From: Eubacterium sp. UBA3782
GTDB taxonomy: Bacteria > Bacillota > Clostridia > Lachnospirales > Lachnospiraceae
Direction: 5' to 3'
Assembly: GCA_002368795.1 (NCBI GenBank)
Contig: DFFG01000018.1
Span: forward strand, 3,871 to 18,150
Length of the DNA stretch: 14,280 bases
Every line of letters starts with the position of its first letter. Within the stretch, counting starts at the first letter, position 1. The notes below the pieces were generated by a model. That model saw only the letters and a program-made list of their open reading frames with translations. It was not told where the DNA came from and made no database searches. Position numbers and translations under genes: made by a program. Positions 5,312 through 11,601 of the stretch are shown here, piece after piece.

Positions 5312-6391
5312 ATGAAAATGAAAAAGTTGATGATGCTGCTGTTGGGCACAGTTTTTACAGGTGCGCTGATTTCCGCCTGCGCGGAGGCGGAGCCTGTCTA
5401 TCCGGAAGCTCCGGAGACGGTGATCATCGAGGAGGCGGAAGAGACCGGGGAGACGGAGACGGCTGCAGAAGCCGGTGAAGAGACTGTCGGGACAGAAGAT
5501 CAGGGAGAGACCGGAGAAACCGCGGAGGCTGCAGGAACGGTCACGGATCCAGGCAGCGTCAATACAGGCAGCTATGAGCAGACCTCGGAAGAATATGCGT
5601 ACTTTTCTCTGGATCAGGTGCCCGCATACAATGGCACCCAGGTGATCCCCGTCCATGAGGGCATGCCGTTCTTCACCGAGGAGGAGCTGGATGCGGCAAG
5701 GGAATCCTATGAATATTACGAGGCACTGGATGATCTGGGCCGGTGCGTGTTTGCCCAGGCCAGCGCAGGGACGGATACACTGCCCACAAGGGAGAGGGGA
5801 GACATCCATACGGTCAGACCCTCCGGCTGGCAGAAAAACTGCAAATGGGAGCGGTGCCACCTCATCGCACATTCCATTACCGGCGAGGATGCCAACGAGC
5901 GGAACCTGATCACCGGAACCCATGCCATGAACGAGGCCATGCAGGTCTATGAGGTGAGGATCACCAACTATATCAAGGACAATCCTGATGCCCATGTCCT
6001 TTACCGGGTGACACCCTACTATTATGAAGACGAACTGGTCGCCTCCGGCGTCCTGATGGAGGGAATGTCCGTGGAGAATGAGGGAGAGGCCATCCGTTTC
6101 TGCGTGTTCCTTTACAATGCCCAGACCGGCGAGGACATCGATTATGCCCTGGGGTATGTTGATTTTACCGAGGATTATATCGATCCCTCCAGCGAGGAGG
6201 CTGAACGGGCAAAGGAAGAGGCGCTGGAGAATGCCGATTATATCGCCAACAAGAATTCCATGATTTTCCATGATCCGGACTGCTCCGGCATCGCAAAGAC
6301 CAGGAATTCCAACCGGATCCCGCTGAACTGCTCGGAGGAGGAGGCAGAACAGATGGGATACCGCCCGCATTACTCCTGTATCGGAGCCTAA
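5312..6391 (+). CDS. Lipoprotein DNA/RNA non-specific endonuclease with C-terminal Ada-like metal-binding module
   Basis: A 359-residue predicted surface lipoprotein. Residues 1-22 are a lysine-rich, hydrophobic signal peptide ending in the lipobox LISAC, with Cys23 as lipidation site. Residues 24-80 form an acidic Glu/Thr/Ala linker. Residues 95-285 match the beta-beta-alpha-metal nuclease family: RCHLIAH (181-187) carries the probable catalytic His183, and GEDANERNLITGT (191-203) carries the likely metal-binding Asn198. Residues 308-357 resemble the Ada-type zinc module often found at nuclease C-termini (FHDPDC 319-324, GYRPHYSC 349-356), but the usual Pro-Cys pair before the last Cys reads Pro-His. 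The ATG at 5312 has AGGAAA at 5300-5305; an in-frame ATG at 5318 is possible. It is probably transcribed alone. It likely cleaves extracellular nucleic acid for scavenging or defence (inference). Confidence 0.85.
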   Translation: MKMKKLMMLLLGTVFTGALISACAEAEPVYPEAPETVIIEEAEETGETETAAEAGEETVGTEDQGETGETAEAAGTVTDPGSVNTGSYEQTSEEYAYFSLDQVPAYNGTQVIPVHEGMPFFTEEELDAARESYEYYEALDDLGRCVFAQASAGTDTLPTRERGDIHTVRPSGWQKNCKWERCHLIAHSITGEDANERNLITGTHAMNEAMQVYEVRITNYIKDNPDAHVLYRVTPYYYEDELVASGVLMEGMSVENEGEAIRFCVFLYNAQTGEDIDYALGYVDFTEDYIDPSSEEAERAKEEALENADYIANKNSMIFHDPDCSGIAKTRNSNRIPLNCSEEEAEQMGYRPHYSCIGA

Positions 6392-6553
6392 GAGCAGAGA
6401 AACGTGAAAAGCACTGCCGCAGCGTTCCAAAAAACGCAGCAGGCAGGATGCTCCCTGCCGCAAAACGGCGGGGACACGCAGGGGAGAGAAAAACTTCCGG
6501 CAAAACTAAAGTGTACTGTTTGGCTTATGTGTGCAGAATGCACAGCGCCATAT
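6392..6553. other. Gene-free 3' region with small hairpins
   Basis: No gene is seen. Small hairpins are present: GCGTT/AACGC (6422-6437), GGCAGG/CCTGCC (6442-6459) and GCCG/CGGC (6457-6469). None has a U-run. A perfect spaced palindrome TGTGCA-GAA-TGCACA lies at 6530-6544. I found no convincing promoter, so this is most simply the 3' untranslated part of the nuclease message. Confidence 0.35.
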
Positions 6554-6626
6554 GGGGACAGAAAAGAAAAGTTTCGTGTGCATTTGTTGAGAATGTCTAA
6601 ACTTGGATTTTATGTCCCCCTTTTTT
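6554..6626 (+). terminator. Long rod-like terminator before the ATPase operon
   Basis: GGGGACA (6554-6560) pairs with TGTCCCC (6613-6619), AAAA (6562-6565) with TTTT (6608-6611), and AAGTTT (6569-6574) with AAACTT (6599-6604). The helices are separated by symmetric 1x1 and 3x3 internal loops; the 3x3 loop is made of G and A only. CTTTTTT (6620-6626) follows. It probably ends the nuclease transcript. A competing helix, GTCTAAA (6595-6601) with TTTAGAC (6624-6630), would take up the U-run and break the upper stem. Confidence 0.7.
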
Positions 6627-6638
6627 AGACACTTTACC

Positions 6639-6667
6639 TTGAAATGCCTTCCGATTTTGAATATACT
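6639..6667 (+). promoter_or_regulatory. Sigma-A promoter of the V-type ATPase operon
   Basis: TTGAAA (6639-6644), a 17-base spacer and TATACT (6662-6667), with five of six consensus bases in each box. Transcription should start near 6674, giving a leader of about 70 bases before ntpF. It lies directly downstream of the terminator at 6554-6626. Confidence 0.75.
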
Positions 6668-6685
6668 TGGAGTAGTATGTATTTT

Positions 6686-6706
6686 CGGAAATCTGTGGAA
6701 TTTCCG
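6686..6706 (+). promoter_or_regulatory. Hairpin in the ATPase operon leader
   Basis: CGGAAAT (6686-6692) pairs perfectly with ATTTCCG (6700-6706) around a 7-base loop near the predicted 5' end of the message. It is followed by a perfect palindrome TGTGCACA (6713-6720) and then the ribosome site. A role in message stability is likely, but regulation is possible. Confidence 0.45.
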
Positions 6707-6745
6707 GCCGTATGTGCACATTTTGTTGAAAAGGGTGGTGATGCT

Positions 6746-7054
6746 ATGATTCAGGAATCTGTAAAAGCGGTTAAGGATGCTGAAGCCCGGGCTGAGGCAA
6801 TGATCGCAGAAGCCAAGGCAAAGGCGGCAGAGATCCAGAAGCAGGCGGGCGCCAGATCCGAGCAGATCCTGAAGGATGCCGAAGCTGCGGCAAAGCAGGA
6901 ATATGACGGAAAAATGGCGCAGGCCAGAGCGGATGGAGAAAGCCGGCTGGCAGAGGCGGACAGCGAGATCCGGAAAGAGATCGATGCTCTGAAGGCGGCC
7001 GCTGCACAGAAGGAAGAGGCTGCGATCGAAAGAGTAATTGAGAAACTATGGTAA
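6746..7054 (+). CDS. ntpF: V-type ATPase peripheral-stalk subunit (G/H-type)
   Basis: A 102-residue, almost wholly alpha-helical coiled-coil protein, rich in Ala, Glu, Lys and Gln. It matches the small stator subunit that pairs with subunit E to form the peripheral stalk of archaeal/bacterial V-type ATPases. There are no membrane segments. The start is ATG 6746, preceded by AAGGGTGGTG (6731-6740). The frame is open further upstream to 6644, but that extension runs through the promoter and leader hairpin and is not coding. An ATG at 6741 meets a stop at once. It is the first gene of the operon, as in Enterococcus hirae. Sequence conservation in this subunit is low, so the call rests on composition, length and position. 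Confidence 0.88.
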   Translation: MIQESVKAVKDAEARAEAMIAEAKAKAAEIQKQAGARSEQILKDAEAAAKQEYDGKMAQARADGESRLAEADSEIRKEIDALKAAAAQKEEAAIERVIEKLW

Positions 7055-7084
7055 ATCAAATTTGAGCAAAAGGCGGGATTTTGC

Positions 7085-9109
7085 ATGGCTATTGTGAAAA
7101 TGCAGAAACTCAGCATCTGCGCAAACAAAAAGGACAGGAAAAGGATCCTGGAACTTCTGCAGCGCATGGGCAACATGGAGATGACCTTCACGGACATCGA
7201 AGATGACCCGGATCTGCAGAAGATGGACACCCAGACTGCGAGGAGCAAGTATGAGAAGAGGGCACAGGCTTTCGAGCAGGTGCTTGATCTGCTCAAAAAG
7301 TACGCCCCCGAAAAGACCGGGCTCTTCTCGCAGAAGATGGTGGTGGACGACAAGGATCTGGACCAGGCAGTCAATGACAGGCATAAGTACAATCTGGAGG
7401 CTGCCCGGATCCTGCGGGCTGAGAAAAAGATCAGCGAATGTCAGGGGACGATCCAGCGTGACGAGAATGCAAAGGATTCTCTTGCACCCTGGATGGATCT
7501 GGACATTCCGCTGAGTGCACAGGATACGCGCTCGGCCAGCATCCTGATCGGCACGGTACCGGGAGCGGTGACCGGTGCAGATCTGTATGCGGCGGCGATA
7601 AAGGACCTCGGCGAGGCTCCTGCCGTATCCGTGGACGTTATCTCCACCGTGCACGACCTCACCTACGTGACGGTCCTGTGCAAAAAGGACATCACGGCAA
7701 AGGTGGAAGAGAATCTCCGGTCGATCGGCTTTGCCAGACCCTCCCAGATGTTCAACGGGATCCCGAAGGACGTCTGTGCAGGGTATGATGCGGAGATCGT
7801 AAAAATGAATGCGGAAATCGAGGCACAGAAAGCCGACATCGCTTCCTTTGCGGGCAGCCGCCAGACGTACAAGATTCTGGCCGACTATTACCGGACAAGG
7901 GCAGAGAAGTACCGGCTCCTCGGCAGCATTCCGCAGAGTGAGAATGTTTTCTTTGTGGAAGGCTGGGTGCCGGCTGACCAGGTGGAATCGATGGCAAAGC
8001 TGCTGACCGAGCGCTTTGGCGCAGTGGTCGATACAGAAGCGGCTGCAGAGAACGAGACAGAGCCGACGCTCCTGCGCAACAATGCATTTGCGCAGCCGGC
8101 GGAAAGTATTCTGGAATCCTACGGACTGCCGCAGACCAATGCTTTCGATCCGACATTCATCATGATGATCTTCTACGTGATCTTCTTTGGCATGATGCTT
8201 TCGGATGCCGCATACGGTATCGTGATCACGGTCGCGACCTTTATCATTCTGAAGAAATATCCGCGGCTGGATGACGGCATGAAGAAGATGATGAAGCTCT
8301 TCTTCTGGTGCGGTCTTTCCACCACCTTCTGGGGCTTCATGTATGGCGGCTTCTTCGGTGATGTGATCGATATCGTCGCCAAGACCTTCTTCGGCGTACA
8401 GATTCCCGAGGGAGGAACCCTTCTCCCGGCACTGTGGTTCGTACCGCTGAAGGATCCCATGAGGCTGCTGATGTACTCAATGCTGTTCGGACTGATCCAC
8501 ATGTTCGTCGGCATGATCATCAAAGGCTATGAATGTGTGATGAACAAGGACTGGATGTCCCTGTTCGTGGATGTCATCTGCTGGAGCGCATTTGTCCTCG
8601 GACTGGTGTTCCTGCTCCTGCCGACAGAGCTGTTCGCAGGCATCTCCCAGATGCACTTCGAATTCCCCGGCTGGGTCGGCCTTCTGGCAAAGGCAGGCAC
8701 CTTCGGCGGCATGCTCGGCATTCTGCTTTTCTCTGGAAGAGCATCCAAGAATTTCATTATCCGGCTGGCACTTGGTGCGTATGACATCTACAATGTCACC
8801 GGCTGGCTGTCAGATGTGCTGTCCTACTCCAGACTTCTGGCCCTGGGACTTGCTACCGGCGTTATCGCGAGCGTCATCAACCAGATGGGCTCGATGTTCG
8901 GCGGCGGAGTGATCGGAGCGATCCTCTTCATCGTCGTCTTCCTGGTAGGTCACGTTCTGAACCTGGCCATCAATATGCTCGGCGCATATGTACACACGAC
9001 ACGTCTTCAGTACGTTGAGTTTTTCGGCAAATTCTATGAGGGCGGCGGAAAGAAGTTCACGCCGTTCACCAGTAAAAACAAATATATGTCTTTAAAGGAG
9101 GAAAAGTAA
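7085..9109 (+). CDS. ntpI: V-type ATPase membrane subunit I (a-subunit)
   Basis: A 674-residue protein with the two-part layout of subunit a/I. The N-terminal half (1-350) is cytoplasmic and helical and anchors the peripheral stalks. The C-terminal half (about 355-640) carries seven or eight membrane helices and forms the ion half-channels next to the proteolipid ring. The conserved helix SYSRLLALGLA (580-590) contains Arg583, the essential arginine facing the ring carboxylate. GHVLNLAINMLGAYVH (622-637) is the typical final helix. Length is normal for the family. The start at 7085 has an AAGGCGGG-like ribosome site, and the gene ends 3 bases before ntpK. It is needed for ion translocation in both synthesis and hydrolysis directions. 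Confidence 0.95.
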   Translation: MAIVKMQKLSICANKKDRKRILELLQRMGNMEMTFTDIEDDPDLQKMDTQTARSKYEKRAQAFEQVLDLLKKYAPEKTGLFSQKMVVDDKDLDQAVNDRHKYNLEAARILRAEKKISECQGTIQRDENAKDSLAPWMDLDIPLSAQDTRSASILIGTVPGAVTGADLYAAAIKDLGEAPAVSVDVISTVHDLTYVTVLCKKDITAKVEENLRSIGFARPSQMFNGIPKDVCAGYDAEIVKMNAEIEAQKADIASFAGSRQTYKILADYYRTRAEKYRLLGSIPQSENVFFVEGWVPADQVESMAKLLTERFGAVVDTEAAAENETEPTLLRNNAFAQPAESILESYGLPQTNAFDPTFIMMIFYVIFFGMMLSDAAYGIVITVATFIILKKYPRLDDGMKKMMKLFFWCGLSTTFWGFMYGGFFGDVIDIVAKTFFGVQIPEGGTLLPALWFVPLKDPMRLLMYSMLFGLIHMFVGMIIKGYECVMNKDWMSLFVDVICWSAFVLGLVFLLLPTELFAGISQMHFEFPGWVGLLAKAGTFGGMLGILLFSGRASKNFIIRLALGAYDIYNVTGWLSDVLSYSRLLALGLATGVIASVINQMGSMFGGGVIGAILFIVVFLVGHVLNLAINMLGAYVHTTRLQYVEFFGKFYEGGGKKFTPFTSKNKYMSLKEEK

Positions 9110-9112
9110 CAA

Positions 9113-9583
9113 ATGAACGGATTATTTTGGGCGATCTTAGGTGCAGCTTTTGCTGCAGGTCTTGCAGGTTCAGGCTCAGCTATCGGTGTTGGTATTGCAG
9201 GTCAGGCAGCAGCTGGTGTTGTTGCTGAGAATCCGGATCAGTTCTCCAAAGTCCTGATCCTTCAGCTTCTTCCCGGTACACAGGGTATCTACGGCCTTCT
9301 GGTCGCGTTCATCACACTTTCCAAGATCGGCCTTCTGGGCGGCGGCGCTCTTGATATCAGCATGGGCACAGGTCTGATGATCTTTGCTGCATGTCTGCCG
9401 ATCGCTATCGCAGGTCTGATCTCCGCTATCTATCAGGGCAAGACCTCTGTTGCTTCCATCGGTCTGGTTGCAAAGAACGAGGAGCAGTTCGGTAAAGCCA
9501 TGCTGTTCCCGGCAATGGTCGAGACCTACGCCATCCTTGCTCTTCTGATCTCTATCCTGGCTATCACATCGATCGCGGTCTAA
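9113..9583 (+). CDS. ntpK: V-type ATPase proteolipid subunit K (c-ring)
   Basis: A 156-residue, extremely hydrophobic protein of four membrane helices, i.e. the duplicated 16-kDa proteolipid rather than the 8-kDa F-type form. The first hairpin has LPGTQG (53-58); the second has YQGK (107-110) and MVETYAIL (135-142), with Glu137 as the only ring carboxylate. Leu53, Thr56, Gln57, Gln108 and Glu137 correspond to the five Na+ ligands of Enterococcus hirae NtpK (Leu61, Thr64, Gln65, Gln110, Glu139), so Na+ rather than H+ is the likely coupling ion. The ribosome site AAAGGAGG (9094-9101) lies inside the end of ntpI. Codon choice is strongly biased, as expected for a subunit made in many copies. An 86-base gap with hairpins follows. 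Confidence 0.95.
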   Translation: MNGLFWAILGAAFAAGLAGSGSAIGVGIAGQAAAGVVAENPDQFSKVLILQLLPGTQGIYGLLVAFITLSKIGLLGGGALDISMGTGLMIFAACLPIAIAGLISAIYQGKTSVASIGLVAKNEEQFGKAMLFPAMVETYAILALLISILAITSIAV

Positions 9584-9584
9584 T

Positions 9585-9635
9585 GGAAAGCCTCCGGTCT
9601 TTCCGGTCTGCCATATGCAGGCGGGATTTGCCGGA
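9585..9635 (+). repeat. Intercistronic hairpins between ntpK and ntpE
   Basis: This is the only long gap (86 bases) in the ATPase operon. GGAAAG (9585-9590) pairs with CTTTCC (9599-9604). Alternatively TCCGG (9602-9606) pairs with CCGGA (9631-9635), enclosing a small CTGC/GCAG hairpin. The two share bases and exclude each other. There is no U-run, so this is not a terminator. A role in protecting the 3' end of the ntpK message or setting subunit ratios is inference. Confidence 0.4.
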
Positions 9636-9669
9636 TACGGAATCAGAATTCATAGGAGGGATTGGATAA

Positions 9670-10260
9670 ATGATTGGAATTGATAATCTGACCGATCAGA
9701 TCCTGAAAGAAGCACAGCAGAAGGCTGAGGCGATCCTGGCAGATGCCAATGAAAAGGCAGCTAAGGTAGAAGCCCAGGCCGTAGAGAAGGGCAAAAAAGA
9801 AGCAGAGAAAATTGCCGCGGCAGCAGAAGCCGATGTCAGGGACGCAGCGGGCCGTACCGAGTCCCAGGCAGGTCTTCGCAGAAGACAGGCACTGCTTAAC
9901 GCAAAGCAGGAGATCATCGCGGCAGCCATCAGCAAGGCTTATGAAAAGCTGATGGGCCAGGATGACAAGGCTTATTTTGCCATGATCGAGAAGATGCTTG
10001 CAAAAGCAGCGGGAAAAGAGGACGGAGAGATCCTCTTCAACGCAAAAGATCTGAAACGTCTGCCGGAAGGATTTGCCGGCACGATCGAGAAGATAGCCGC
10101 AGCAGCCGGCGGAAGCCTGAAGGTTTCCGATGAGGCAGCAAACATTGACAGCGGATTTATCCTCCGCTACGGCGGCGTCGATGAGAACTGTTCCTTAAAG
10201 GCATTGTTCGACGAGAAACAGAACGAACTGCAGGACGAAGTGCATCGGACACTCTGGTAA
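9670..10260 (+). CDS. ntpE: V-type ATPase peripheral-stalk subunit E
   Basis: A 196-residue stator subunit. Residues 1-95 form a long Ala/Glu/Lys-rich helix that pairs with the NtpF coiled coil. Residues 97-196 form the globular head that binds the top of subunit B. The C-terminal region has the family pattern ANIDSGFILRYGG (about 157-169) followed by SLKALFDEKQNELQ. Length is normal. Start ATG 9670 has AGGAGGG at 9654-9660. The last residues, HRTLW, resemble the IEKLW end of NtpF, though the two are not otherwise alike beyond their coiled-coil composition. The stalk it forms keeps the A3B3 head from turning with the rotor. Confidence 0.93.
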   Translation: MIGIDNLTDQILKEAQQKAEAILADANEKAAKVEAQAVEKGKKEAEKIAAAAEADVRDAAGRTESQAGLRRRQALLNAKQEIIAAAISKAYEKLMGQDDKAYFAMIEKMLAKAAGKEDGEILFNAKDLKRLPEGFAGTIEKIAAAAGGSLKVSDEAANIDSGFILRYGGVDENCSLKALFDEKQNELQDEVHRTLW

Positions 10261-10291
10261 CCATGTGTCCGGGTAAAGGAGTACTTTACAC

Positions 10292-11260
10292 ATGAGTGAT
10301 ATGGATTATGTATTTGCCGTCGCGCGCATCCGTGTGAAGGAGACTAAGCTTCTGACCGATGCCGACGTCCGTCAGATGGTATCCATGAAGGACGATACCG
10401 AAGTCCTCAACTATCTGATCGACAAAGGCTGGGGAGATGGCAGCTCCAAAACGGCCGAGGAGGTCCTCCTTGCAGAAGAGGACAAGACCTGGGCGCTGAT
10501 GCGAGAGCTGAAAATACCGTCCTCCATCTTCGATGTACTCGCCTACCCGAAGCTGTATCACAACCTGAAGGCCGGAATCAAAGAGGTCGCAACGGTTGAC
10601 GTTCCCAATCATATTTACTATGACATTGAGGGATTTGATGAGGAACGGGTAAAGAGGATCATCGCTGAAAAGGACTACAATGCGCTCCCGGAGCACATGC
10701 GTGCAGCAGCGAAACATGCCTATGAGGTTCTGGTAGCCACAGGGGACGGCCAGAGATGCGACTGCATCATCGACCGCGCCTGCCTGGAAGCCAGCCTTGA
10801 GGCAGGTAAAAAATCAAAGAACGCTCTTCTCCGCGATTATGAGGAGGAGACCGTTGCCGTAACTGATATCAAGATCGCCGTACGTTCGGCGAAGACGGGC
10901 AAAAGCCTGAACTTCCTTAAGGAAGCCCTGGCACCCTGCGGGTCCATCGATGTGAACGGACTTGCGGTTGCCGCTTCCAGGAGTATGGAAAATCTTCTGG
11001 AGTTTCTGGAAGGACGCGGATACCGTGAGGCAGCAGAAGCCATCAAGGAGAGTCCCTCTGCCTTCGAGCGCTGGTGTGACAACCGCGTGATCGACACGAT
11101 CCTTCCCCAGAAGAGGAATCCGGCATCCGCCGGTCCGATCATTGCCTATTATCTGGCAAGGGAGAACGAGATCAAAACCGCTCGGATCATCCTCACGGCT
11201 AAGGCAAACGGATTTTCGGAAGACAGCACCCGGGAAAGGGTAAGGAAGATGTATGGTTAA
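10292..11260 (+). CDS. ntpC: V-type ATPase subunit C (d-type rotor adaptor)
   Basis: A 322-residue soluble, helical protein of the AC39/subunit d family. It is a funnel-shaped adaptor that sits on the proteolipid ring and joins it to the central D/F axle. Family-like features are the N-terminal YVFAVARIRVKETKLL segment (6-21), which precedes a three-fold helical repeat, and the C-terminal RENEIKTARIILTAKANG region (about 290-307). Length is typical of bacterial homologues. Ribosome site AAAGGAG lies at 10275-10281. It overlaps the next gene by eight bases (ATGGTTAA), indicating translational coupling. Confidence 0.93.
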   Translation: MSDMDYVFAVARIRVKETKLLTDADVRQMVSMKDDTEVLNYLIDKGWGDGSSKTAEEVLLAEEDKTWALMRELKIPSSIFDVLAYPKLYHNLKAGIKEVATVDVPNHIYYDIEGFDEERVKRIIAEKDYNALPEHMRAAAKHAYEVLVATGDGQRCDCIIDRACLEASLEAGKKSKNALLRDYEEETVAVTDIKIAVRSAKTGKSLNFLKEALAPCGSIDVNGLAVAASRSMENLLEFLEGRGYREAAEAIKESPSAFERWCDNRVIDTILPQKRNPASAGPIIAYYLARENEIKTARIILTAKANGFSEDSTRERVRKMYG

Positions 11261-11582
11261 GATCGCAGTGATGGGAGACTATGACAGCATCTACGGGTTT
11301 GGAGCCCTGGGACTGTCCATCTTCCCGATACAGAACAATGATGTGGCTGAAGCTGAGAGGATCATGCGCAGCCTCGCCGAAAGCAATTTCGGCATCATTT
11401 ACATCACCGAAGAGCTTGCAGCCCTTATGCACAAAGAAATCAGCAGATATGCGAACAGGATCACGCCCGCGATCATTCTGATCCCCGGAGTCAAGGGGGA
11501 CACAGGTGAAGGAGTGCAGTCTGTAAAGAAATCCGTGGAACAGGCCGTCGGAAGCGACATCCTGTTCGGCGGAAACGATTGA
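11253..11582 (+). CDS. ntpG: V-type ATPase subunit F (central axle)
   Basis: A 109-residue Rossmann-like protein: KIAVMGDYDSIYGFGALG (3-20) at the N-terminus, FGIIYITEELA (46-56) in the middle, and PAIILIPGVKGDTG (72-85) near the end are the typical subunit F pattern. It binds subunit D to form the central rotating shaft and can modulate ATP hydrolysis. Called NtpG in Enterococcus and subunit F in the archaeal naming. It starts inside ntpC, with AAGGA at 11242-11246, and ends 19 bases before ntpA. Confidence 0.93.
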   Translation: MVKIAVMGDYDSIYGFGALGLSIFPIQNNDVAEAERIMRSLAESNFGIIYITEELAALMHKEISRYANRITPAIILIPGVKGDTGEGVQSVKKSVEQAVGSDILFGGND

Positions 11583-11601
11583 GGAAGGAGATCCGTTTTA
11601 A

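Noticed and set aside
5135..6463. A 442-codon open frame on the minus strand
   Set aside because: It is antisense to the nuclease gene and rich in His/Cys/Ile from reverse-complemented codons. It has no ribosome site, and the + frame has lipobox and nuclease motifs.
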